A stretch of DNA of 6,129 nt from JAMOQA01 sp964582785 (lineage in GTDB: Bacteria > Acidobacteriota > Polarisedimenticolia > J045). Positions 1-5,786 of this stretch are shown here, in pieces. The stretch is from NCBI GenBank assembly GCA_964582785.1, contig CAZOTT010000145.1, positions 1 to 6,129 of the forward strand, in the 5' to 3' direction. Both the position numbers and the translations under genes were made by a program. Under the pieces are notes generated by a model. The model was not told the DNA's origin, did no database searches, and saw only the letters and a list, made by a program, of their open reading frames with translations. The stretch's first letter is position 1. Every line of letters begins with the position of its first letter.

Positions 1-611
1 GCCAGTTCTTCCAGCAGCACCTCCCGGCCGCCCCCCGCCCCGCCGAGGCGGAAGCGCAGGGGGGCCGCCGCCAGCGTTCCCGAGAGCGCTCCACCGGGGA
101 CCCGGGTGCCCTCCAGCCGGATCCCGCGCACGTCGAGGGAGAACGGCACGGCGCGGTCCGCCCACCTCAGGACCCCCGCCCCGATCCTCACCCGCCGCAG
201 TCGCCGGAGCACCGACGGATCGAACGACACGGCCTCCTTCCGCGGCGGCCCCGCCTCCACGTCCACCTCGAGACGATCGAACAGGAGCTCGCGGGGAAGG
301 ACCCGGCCGCCAAGGAGGCCCCACCCGTCCAGGCGGACACGGACCCCCCCGGCTGCCAGCCGGAACCTGCCTTCCCCCGGCACCGCCAGTTCCAGGTGGT
401 CCGCCGTCGCCGCGAGCCGCAGCGGGCGGATGCGGAGCCCCGCAACCTCGAGGACGACACCGTGGCGGGAGGCCAGGCCCGCCAGCCGGGACGCCACCGC
501 CCTCCCCCCCGCCGGGCTCGCGAGCCAGGCGATCAGCCCGCCGGCCGCGAGGATTCCCAGGGCCGGTGGGGCCAGGAGGACCGCGAGCAGGAGCCGGTGA
601 CGCCGTTTCAT
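1..611 (-). CDS. TamB/AsmA-like membrane-anchored envelope protein, N-terminal part (cut by left window edge)
   Basis: The first 203 codons are visible, starting at ATG 611-609; the gene runs off the left edge. The product begins MKRRHRLLLAV with a basic end and one hydrophobic segment (about residues 6-30, ending IAWLASPAG). A region rich in alternating beta-strand pattern follows: HGVVLEVAGLRIRPLRLAA (about 53-71), then repeated 'RLDGWGLLGGRVLPRELLFDRLEVDVEAG'-like strands, given here only as a pattern. A signal anchor, an 'SPAG..V..RL..LA.RHG' linker and short amphipathic strands are typical of the N-terminus of TamB/AsmA/YhdP-type proteins. These are anchored in the inner membrane, span the periplasm as a beta groove, and are linked to lipid transport or outer-membrane protein assembly. 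The defining C-terminal domain is outside the window, so TamB versus another AsmA-like member is not settled. The start lies 6 bases after the rlmI stop, with only a weak GAGAG ribosome site, which suggests translational coupling. Family call fairly sure; exact member unsure. Confidence 0.72.
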   Translation of the reverse strand, partial: MKRRHRLLLAVLLAPPALGILAAGGLIAWLASPAGGRAVASRLAGLASRHGVVLEVAGLRIRPLRLAATADHLELAVPGEGRFRLAAGGVRVRLDGWGLLGGRVLPRELLFDRLEVDVEAGPPRKEAVSFDPSVLRRLRRVRIGAGVLRWADRAVPFSLDVRGIRLEGTRVPGGALSGTLAAAPLRFRLGGAGGGREVLLEEL

Positions 612-617
612 CTCTCG

Positions 618-1805
618 TCAGTCGAGCCGCTCGAGGAGCAGGCCGCGGAGGTAGCGGCTCTCCGGTACCTCCAGCAGTTCCGGGTGATCCGGTGCGGGCC
701 CCGGCCGGCCCAGGACCCGGACCGACACGCCGGCCTCCGCCGCCCCCTCCCGGGCCGCTTCCTCGAACGAGCCGCCGGTCACGGCGAAGGAACAGGTGAA
801 GGACAACAGCCGGCCCCCCGGCCGGAGCAGTCGGAAGGCCCGCCGGTGCAGGTCGCGGTACCCCCGCGCGGCCCCCGCCCGGGATTCCCGGGAACGGGCG
901 AAGGGTGGTGGGTCCAGGACGATCGCGGCGAAGGTCCGCCCCTCCCGCTGCCAGCGGGCAAGCAGGTCGAACCCGTTCCCCTCCACCCACTCCACCCGGT
1001 CCTCGAGGCCGTTCTCGGCAGCGGCCCGGCGTCCCCGCTCGAGAAGTCCCGGAGAACGATCGACGGCGGTCACCCGGTTCCCCGCCCGGGCGAGCGGAAG
1101 GGCGAATCCCCCCTCGGCGCTGAACAGGTCGAGCACCTCGCCGCCGGAACCGAGCCACTCCGCCGCCCGGCGGTGGTTCTCCTGCTGGTCGAGGTAGAGA
1201 CCGGTCTTGTGGCCCCGCCAGGGGTCCACGGTGCGCCGGATCCCCGCCTCGACCACCTCCACCTCCGGCGGGACGTCTCCGTGCAGGACTTCCACCCCCG
1301 CCCGCAGGCCCTCGAACCTCCGGGCGGCGGCATCCAGCCGGCCGAGCACCCCCCGCGCGCCGCACGCGGCGGCGAACCGGCCGGCCAGGGTCCGGGCGAC
1401 CCGTTCCGCCCAGGGGGTCGTGGGCTGGAGGACCAGCAGGTCACCGTAGCGGTCGGCCACGAGGCCGGGGAAACCGTCGGCCTCCGCGTGAACCAGGCGC
1501 ACGCATCCCGGTTCGTCGGCCGGGTGGCCCCGCCGCCGCTCGACCGCCGCCCGGAACCGTTCCACCCAGGTCGCCGGCCCCGGCGGTTCCGCGGCCCGGG
1601 ACAGGCGCCGCAGAACGATCCGCGAGTCCGGGGAGAAGGACGCCCAGCAGCAGAACGACCCCGCGCGGTCCTCCACCCGGCAGACGTCACCCGCCGCGGG
1701 ATTCCCCCCGACCCCGATCACGTCGTCCGCCCAGATCCAAGGGTGCCCCCGCCGGGCCCGCCGGGCCCCCCGCCCGGTGACGATGACCCGCCCGTCCGGT
1801 TTCAC
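618..1805 (-). CDS. rlmI: RlmI-type 23S rRNA (cytosine-C5) methyltransferase, PUA plus Rossmann fold
   Basis: The product has 395 residues, close to the usual family length. E. coli RlmI uses S-adenosylmethionine to methylate C1962 of 23S rRNA at C5. An N-terminal PUA-type RNA-binding domain shows GHPWIWADDV (20-29). The linker domain shows RLVHAEADGFPGLVADRYGD (103-122). The family signature GHKTGLYLDQQEN is at 198-210. SAM-binding motif I is VLDLFSAEGGF (224-234), where the common form is FSYTGGF. Motif IV is LDPPPFARS (297-305). The TCS at 337-339 carries Cys338, the expected nucleophile. The end matches the family pattern HPELLEVPESRYLRGLLL (374-391). The start is GTG at 1805-1803, chosen because a strong GGGGAGGAGG ribosome site sits just upstream and because it places the PUA motif at the normal distance. 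It follows dksA by 15 bases and precedes the TamB-like gene by 6, so it is the middle gene of a probable operon. The family is certain; the exact target base is inferred from homology. Confidence 0.93.
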   Translation of the reverse strand: MKPDGRVIVTGRGARRARRGHPWIWADDVIGVGGNPAAGDVCRVEDRAGSFCCWASFSPDSRIVLRRLSRAAEPPGPATWVERFRAAVERRRGHPADEPGCVRLVHAEADGFPGLVADRYGDLLVLQPTTPWAERVARTLAGRFAAACGARGVLGRLDAAARRFEGLRAGVEVLHGDVPPEVEVVEAGIRRTVDPWRGHKTGLYLDQQENHRRAAEWLGSGGEVLDLFSAEGGFALPLARAGNRVTAVDRSPGLLERGRRAAAENGLEDRVEWVEGNGFDLLARWQREGRTFAAIVLDPPPFARSRESRAGAARGYRDLHRRAFRLLRPGGRLLSFTCSFAVTGGSFEEAAREGAAEAGVSVRVLGRPGPAPDHPELLEVPESRYLRGLLLERLD

Positions 1806-1820
1806 CCCTCCTCCCCGGGA

Positions 1821-2222
1821 CTACTCTTCCTCGACCTCGTCGGCGATGTCCCGCGGGGAGAACGACTGGGCGAGCTCCTCCCGCTCGGCGAGTTCCTGGC
1901 AGCGGACGCAGTACCGCGCCCAGGGAACCGCCTGGAGGCGCTTCATGCCGATGTCCTCGCCGCACATCTGGCACTCGCCGTAGGTCCCCTCTCCGATCCG
2001 GACAAGGGCCTCCTCGACGAGCATGAGCTGCCGCCGGTCCAGGTCCGACAGGGAGAGGAGGAACTCCCGGGTGTAGTGGGTGACGGCGTCGTCGACGTAG
2101 TCCTCCCCCCCCTCGATCACGGCATCCCGGCCCTCTTCGGCGGTCCGCGTGGTCTTCTGGAGCAGGCTGCGCCTCTTCTCCTCCAGCAGCCTGCGGAACT
2201 TCGCCAGCTCTCTCTTGCGCAT
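1821..2222 (-). CDS. dksA: DksA/TraR-family RNA polymerase-binding transcription factor
   Basis: The product has 133 residues. DksA enters the secondary channel of RNA polymerase and, with ppGpp, adjusts initiation at stringent-response promoters. A charged coiled-coil arm (about 1-38) leads to the tip DYVDDA (41-46), which keeps the functional DxxDxA pattern (D41, D44, A46). A returning helix (47-80) follows, then a four-cysteine zinc finger C84-x2-C87-x17-C105-x2-C108 and an acidic end, DEVEEE. The distance from the tip Asp to the first Cys is 43 residues, the same as in E. coli DksA (D71 to C114), and the finger spacing also matches. About 30 residues present at the E. coli N-terminus are absent. 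The ATG at 2222-2220 has a GGAG 8 bases upstream. It is the first gene of a probable dksA-rlmI-TamB-like operon driven from 2262-2290. The kept tip acids argue for a true DksA rather than an inactive paralogue, although the short N-terminus also resembles TraR/YbiI-like members. Confidence 0.92.
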   Translation of the reverse strand: MRKRELAKFRRLLEEKRRSLLQKTTRTAEEGRDAVIEGGEDYVDDAVTHYTREFLLSLSDLDRRQLMLVEEALVRIGEGTYGECQMCGEDIGMKRLQAVPWARYCVRCQELAEREELAQSFSPRDIADEVEEE

Positions 2223-2261
2223 CTCGTGATCTCCGGGCCACGGGGCCCACCGGGATGGCGA

Positions 2262-2290
2262 AACCTAACATCGCCCCCGGGGACCGTCAA
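2262..2290 (-). promoter_or_regulatory. Candidate sigma-70-type promoter for the dksA operon
   Basis: On the minus strand, TTGACG (2290-2285; 5 of 6 matches to the -35 consensus) is followed after 17 bases by TAGGTT (2267-2262; 3 of 6 matches to -10). A TG lies one base before the -10, giving an extended -10. It sits about 40 bases upstream of the dksA ATG. The spacing and extended -10 support it; the -10 itself is weak. Assignment is by pattern only. Confidence 0.5.
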
Positions 2291-2304
2291 CACGCGGGCG
2301 GCAT

Positions 2305-2328
2305 CCGATCGGAACCGGACGGGTCCGG
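2305..2328. promoter_or_regulatory. Palindromes between divergent -35 boxes, candidate operator
   Basis: Two palindromes lie side by side: CCGATCGG (2305-2312), and CCGGAC-GG-GTCCGG (2315-2328; a perfect 6-base inverted repeat around 2 bases). They fall between the minus-strand -35 (2285-2290) and the plus-strand -35 (2333-2338), where a regulator could affect both transcription units. CCGG-type palindromes are common by chance at this GC content, so the operator role is a guess. Confidence 0.25.
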
Positions 2329-2332
2329 ATCG

Positions 2333-2361
2333 TTGACAGGGCCGGTGGGGGGGCGAAAAAT
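2333..2361 (+). promoter_or_regulatory. Candidate sigma-70-type promoter for the sulfatase-fold gene
   Basis: A perfect -35 box TTGACA (2333-2338) is followed after exactly 17 bases by AAAAAT (2356-2361; 4 of 6 matches to TATAAT). Transcription would begin near 2368, leaving a leader of about 29 bases with AGGAG (2384-2388) placed 8 bases before the ATG at 2397. AT-rich hexamers are rare in this window, which raises the weight of the match. The spacer holds a run of seven G (2347-2353). Confidence 0.6.
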
Positions 2362-2396
2362 GGTCGGTCCATCCGTCCCGGCCAGGAGCTGTCACC

Positions 2397-4379
2397 ATGC
2401 CGACATCCACTGCCCGAACGTCCCCCGGGAGGTTCGCGACCCTCTCCGCCGGCATCTTCGCGGGCGTCGCGGGGGGCTGCGGGGCGGGACTCGTCCTCGG
2501 CCTGGTCCTCGTGCTCGGGGGGTGCGCCCTCGGGTTCCTCCAGGTGCCGGGGATCCCGCTGGCGGCCGCCCTGGCATGGGCAACCATGGGTCTCCTTGCC
2601 GGCCTGCTCGCCGGGCTGTCGGCGGCCCTCCTTCCCGCCCGCCTCCGGGGACTGGGCCCGGGACTCGCCCTGGCCCTGCCGGGCGCGGTGATGGCGTACT
2701 ACTTTCTCCGCGCCCGGGGAGAGGTCGCCTTCCCGCCACCCCTTGCCGGCGGCCTCGGGCTGCTGGCAGCGGGTACGCTCCTCGGCCTGCTGGTCCCCCC
2801 TTCCCGCTGGCCGGCGCCTCCCCCGCGGCGCCTCCTCGTTCTTCTCCTCGTGCTCGGGGGCGGATGGTTTCTTCTCGCGCTCGCCGGCCGTCCCGTCCAC
2901 CGCCTGGCGGTCCACCACCGGCCGGCGCACCCCTCGAGCGCCACGCCGGCGGTCCAGCCCTCGCGCCTGCCGTTCCCCCGGCCGCGGAACGCGATCGTGA
3001 TCCTCGTCGACACCCTCCGCGCCGACCACCTTTCCTGCTACGGCTACGAACGGGCGACCAGCCCCGAGATCGATGCCTTCGCCGCGTCCGGGGTCCGGTT
3101 CGCCCGGGCGATCGTCCAGAACCCGAAGACCAGCCCCTCGGTGGCGACGATCCTGTCGGGGACCTATCCCCACACCCACGGCATCGCCACGATCGGCACC
3201 CGCCTTCCCGACCGGGTCCTCCTGCTTCCCGAGGTGCTGGCCCCCCGGGGCTACGAGACCGCCTCCTTCGTCGCGAACGTCAACGTCGGGGCGGTGTTCA
3301 ACTTCGCACAGGGTTTCCGGACGATGGTCCAGGTCGGCGGGAGACGCGTGAACAACGACGCCGCCCGGGTGAACGCGGCGGTCATTCCCTGGCTTCGGCA
3401 GCACCGGGACGGGAAACCCTTCTTTCTCTACGTGCACTACATCGACCCCCACGCCCCGTACGATCCTCCCCCGCCGTACCGCGACATGTTCGTGCGCGAC
3501 CGGTACTGGGGGGAACGGGACGGGCTCGACGTCCCGTTCGGCGATACCCACGTGGGTCGCATCGAGCACTGGCTCGCGATCGACCACTCGACGGATGTCG
3601 ACCTGTACGTGGCCCGCTACGACGGGGAGATCCGCTACGTGGACGGCAGGATCGGCGAGCTGCTGCGGGAGATCGAGCGGCTCGGCCTGGCCGACGACAC
3701 GCTGGTCGTCCTCGTGGCCGACCACGGGGAGTCCCTCGGCGAACACGGCTGGTATTTCAGCCACGGCCTTTCCCTGCACGAAACCGACGTGCACGTCCCC
3801 CTCGTCTTCCGGCTGCCGGGGCGCCTGCCGGCGGGGCGGGTCGTCTCCCGCGTCGTGGAGACGGTCGACATCGCGCCGACGATTCTCGACCTCCTGGGGG
3901 TCCCCGTGCCGCCCGTGATGGAAGGACGCACCCTGGCACCGTTCCTGCTGCCCGGCACCGCGCCCGGGAGACCAGCCGCTCCCGCCTTCATGGAGGCGGG
4001 TTCGCGGATCGGGCGGCAGCGGAAGGGGATCCGCACGGAGCGATGGAAACTCGTCTACAACGCGGACGGGATCGACCTCGACCGGGAACCGTTCGCCCCG
4101 GGCCTCTACCTCCGCGTCCACCGGGTGAACCAGTTCTGGGCCACCCGGCGGGGCGGGCCGGGCCGCTACGCCCTCTGGTCCCTCTGGGACCTCGCGGCGG
4201 ACCCGGGCGAGGAACGGGACCTGTACCGGAAGCGGCCGGAGGTGGTCGCCCGGCTGCGCCCCCTGCTGCAGGAATGGATCTCCCGCGAGCCGGCCGACCG
4301 GCACCCGGAGCGCCTGCGGGAGCGGGACATGAGCCCCGAGCTGCGGGAACAGCTCCGCTCCCTCGGCTACATCCGGTGA
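2397..4379 (+). CDS. Membrane-anchored sulfatase/alkaline-phosphatase-fold protein with Thr at the nucleophile position
   Basis: The product has 660 residues. The first about 165 hold roughly five membrane segments (about 14-45, 55-80, 86-104, 115-134, 146-164), with basic residues before the first and after the second and fourth. An odd number of crossings puts the catalytic domain outside the cytoplasm. That domain (about 197-660) matches the PF00884 sulfatase family: metal-site LVDTLRADHLSCYGY (203-217), the nucleophile loop KTSPSVATILSG (244-255), HYIDPHAPY (347-355), the metal-binding ADHGES (441-446), and the late motifs LWDLAADPGEE (596-606) and SLGYI (655-659). Formylglycine sulfatases need C/S-x-P-x-R; here the loop is T245-S-P-S-V, with no Cys and no Arg. 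A catalytic Thr is known in related phosphotransferases such as LtaS and EptA. Phosphoester hydrolysis or head-group transfer is therefore more likely than sulfate removal, but the substrate cannot be read. The start has AGGAG 8 bases upstream and its own promoter. It is divergent from dksA and convergent with the PhoH-like gene. Family certain, reaction not. Confidence 0.9.
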   Translation: MPTSTARTSPGRFATLSAGIFAGVAGGCGAGLVLGLVLVLGGCALGFLQVPGIPLAAALAWATMGLLAGLLAGLSAALLPARLRGLGPGLALALPGAVMAYYFLRARGEVAFPPPLAGGLGLLAAGTLLGLLVPPSRWPAPPPRRLLVLLLVLGGGWFLLALAGRPVHRLAVHHRPAHPSSATPAVQPSRLPFPRPRNAIVILVDTLRADHLSCYGYERATSPEIDAFAASGVRFARAIVQNPKTSPSVATILSGTYPHTHGIATIGTRLPDRVLLLPEVLAPRGYETASFVANVNVGAVFNFAQGFRTMVQVGGRRVNNDAARVNAAVIPWLRQHRDGKPFFLYVHYIDPHAPYDPPPPYRDMFVRDRYWGERDGLDVPFGDTHVGRIEHWLAIDHSTDVDLYVARYDGEIRYVDGRIGELLREIERLGLADDTLVVLVADHGESLGEHGWYFSHGLSLHETDVHVPLVFRLPGRLPAGRVVSRVVETVDIAPTILDLLGVPVPPVMEGRTLAPFLLPGTAPGRPAAPAFMEAGSRIGRQRKGIRTERWKLVYNADGIDLDREPFAPGLYLRVHRVNQFWATRRGGPGRYALWSLWDLAADPGEERDLYRKRPEVVARLRPLLQEWISREPADRHPERLRERDMSPELREQLRSLGYIR

Positions 4380-4401
4380 CCCCGCCCCCGGTCAGAGCCG
4401 G
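4373..4401. repeat. Inverted repeat spanning the two converging stop codons
   Basis: TGACC (4377-4381) and GGTCA (4390-4394) form a perfect 5-base inverted repeat around an 8-base loop. Flanking CCGG (4373-4376) can pair with CCGG (4398-4401) across a 3-base bulge. Each arm contains the stop codon of one gene: TGA of the sulfatase-fold gene on plus, and TGA of the PhoH-like gene on minus. No T-tract follows on either side, so it is at best a weak transcription end. The pairing may arise simply because both stops are followed by CC. Confidence 0.35.
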
Positions 4402-5729
4402 TTCGCCGCCATCTCCGCGAGGGGGCTGCGCTCTCCCCGCGTCAGGCGCACCGTACCCGCCAGCGGTTCCTCCCGCAGCTTCAGCGACGCCCAGGACAGC
4501 CCGTTCGAGGCCGCGTCCACGTAGGGGTTGTCGATCTGGTCCGGGTCCCCGGTGAGCACGATCTTCGTGTTTTCGCCGGCCCTCGTGATCACCGTCTTGA
4601 CCTCGTGCGGCGTCAGGTTCTGGGCCTCGTCGACGATCATGTACTGCCCGGGCAGTGAGCGACCCCGGATGTAGGTGAGGGCCTCGATCTCCAGCATCCC
4701 GCGATCGAGCAGGTCGTGGACCGGGTACGGGTCCGCCTCCCGCTCGTCCCGCCCGTCCAGCTCCGCGAACCCCCCGGCCAGGATGTACTCCAGGTTGTCG
4801 AAGATCGGCTGCATCCAGGGCCGCAGCTTCTCGTCCATGTCGCCCGGCAGGTACCCCAGGTCCCGGCCCATCGGGAAGATCGGCCGCGAGACCACCAGCC
4901 GGCGGTACTGCCGTTCCTCGACCGTCTGCATCAGGCCCGCGGCGAGGGCGAGCAGGGTCTTCCCCGTCCCGGCCTTCCCCACCAGGCAGACCAGCGGCAC
5001 CGCGGGATCGAGCAGGAGATCCAGGGCGAACTTCTGTTCGACGTTCCGCGGCCGGATACCCGACACGGCCCGCGGGAGGCGGAGGGGCCGGAGCACCGCC
5101 TCCCCCGGCTGCCGCCGGGCCAGGGCCGTGTGCTTCGGGTTCGCCCGGTCGACCAGGATGACCGGGCGGTTCGGCCCCGGGTCCTCGAGCCCGGCCGCGG
5201 CGAGATCGAGCTCCTTTTCGCGGAAGAAACCGTCGACGACCTCCCCCGGCACGAGCAGTTCCGACCGTGCCAGGTTCGTCTCGCTGACCTCCCCGTCCTT
5301 CTCGACGTAGTCCTCGGCGTGGATTCCCACCGCGTCCGCCTTGATCCGCAGGTTCGTGTCCTTGGTCAGGAACACCACCGGGGGGCTCGTCCGCGTCAGC
5401 TCCCAGGCCAGGGCCAGGATCTTCATGTCCGCCGTGTGGACATCCTCGAGAAACGGGAAGTCCCGCGGGGCGGGAACCCCCAGGTGGATCCGCAGCGTTC
5501 CGCCGCCCGGGGTCCGCACGCCGTCCGTCAGGTGGCCCTGCCGGCGCAGCCGGTCCAGCTGCCGCGAGACCTCGCGGGCGTTGCGGCCGACCTCGGTCAG
5601 TTCCTTCTTGAAGCGGTCCACCTCCTCGATGACCGCGATCGGGACCACGACGTCGTTGTCGTCGAACCGGAACAGGGCCCGCGGGTCGTGGAGGAGAACG
5701 TTGGTGTCGAGCACGAAGGTCTTCTTCAT
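4392..5729 (-). CDS. phoH2: PIN-PhoH fusion protein (PhoH2-type RNA helicase/nuclease ATPase)
   Basis: The product has 445 residues, close to the length of Bacillus YlaK-type proteins. An N-terminal PIN nuclease domain (about 3-140) shows its acidic metal residues in order: D8 in VLDTNVLLHDP, E35/E36 in VIEEVDRFKK, D101 in TADMKIL and D124 in TKDTNLR. A linker (about 145-225) leads to the PhoH ATPase domain: Walker A GKAGTGKT (251-258), the family stretch SRPIFPMGRDLGYLPGDMDE (281-300), Walker B MIVDEAQN (364-371) and LTGDPDQIDNPYVD (392-405). Known PIN-PhoH proteins unwind and cut RNA using ATP in the cytoplasm; in mycobacteria phoH2 has a small upstream antitoxin gene. No such small gene is visible here, because the 57 bases upstream hold only a hairpin and a ribosome site. 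The ATG at 5729-5727 has GGGAG 7 bases upstream. It lies downstream of ppdK on the same strand and may be partly co-transcribed. All key residues are intact. The family is certain; the RNA target is unknown. Confidence 0.93.
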   Translation of the reverse strand: MKKTFVLDTNVLLHDPRALFRFDDNDVVVPIAVIEEVDRFKKELTEVGRNAREVSRQLDRLRRQGHLTDGVRTPGGGTLRIHLGVPAPRDFPFLEDVHTADMKILALAWELTRTSPPVVFLTKDTNLRIKADAVGIHAEDYVEKDGEVSETNLARSELLVPGEVVDGFFREKELDLAAAGLEDPGPNRPVILVDRANPKHTALARRQPGEAVLRPLRLPRAVSGIRPRNVEQKFALDLLLDPAVPLVCLVGKAGTGKTLLALAAGLMQTVEERQYRRLVVSRPIFPMGRDLGYLPGDMDEKLRPWMQPIFDNLEYILAGGFAELDGRDEREADPYPVHDLLDRGMLEIEALTYIRGRSLPGQYMIVDEAQNLTPHEVKTVITRAGENTKIVLTGDPDQIDNPYVDAASNGLSWASLKLREEPLAGTVRLTRGERSPLAEMAANRL

Positions 5730-5752
5730 CGCCGGGCTCCCGGGAAGGGGCG

Positions 5753-5777
5753 CGGGGGGCCACCGGGAGGCCCCCCG
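5753..5777 (-). terminator. Strong GC hairpin between ppdK and the PIN-PhoH gene
   Basis: CGGGGGGCC (5753-5761) and GGCCCCCCG (5769-5777) form a perfect 9-base all-GC stem around a 7-base loop. It begins 10 bases after the ppdK stop codon and ends about 23 bases before the PIN-PhoH start codon. No U-tract follows on the minus strand, so a classical factor-independent terminator is not shown. It may be a U-less terminator, a processing or stability element protecting the ppdK mRNA end, or a brake on the downstream gene. Confidence 0.45.
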
Positions 5778-5786
5778 TCCCCGTTT

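Noticed and set aside
106..600. Plus-strand open frame of 164 codons opposite the TamB-like gene.
   Set aside because: Arg/Ser/Pro-rich shadow. The minus-strand frame from 611 starts right after rlmI and has a clear membrane anchor with a family-like beta pattern.
396..2336. A 646-codon open frame on the plus strand, opposite dksA and rlmI.
   Set aside because: Its protein is Pro/Arg/Gly-rich with no recognisable motif, and it lies antisense to two well-supported genes. High GC removes stop codons from the opposite strand, so such shadows are expected.
2505..2530. Possible lipoprotein signal (LGGC at residues 40-43) in the sulfatase-fold protein.
   Set aside because: The Cys sits inside a hydrophobic segment that continues past it, with more membrane helices to follow, so lipoprotein processing is unlikely.
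4373..4401. Bidirectional factor-independent terminator at the convergent stops.
   Set aside because: The stem is only 5 bases without a bulge and no T-run lies on either side, so it is listed as an inverted repeat only.
2255..4555. Long open frames over the sulfatase-fold gene: 766 codons on plus in another frame, and 679 codons on minus (2265-4304).
   Set aside because: Both are low-complexity Pro/Arg/Gly/Asp-rich translations, while the 2397-4379 frame shows conserved motifs from end to end, a ribosome site and a promoter.
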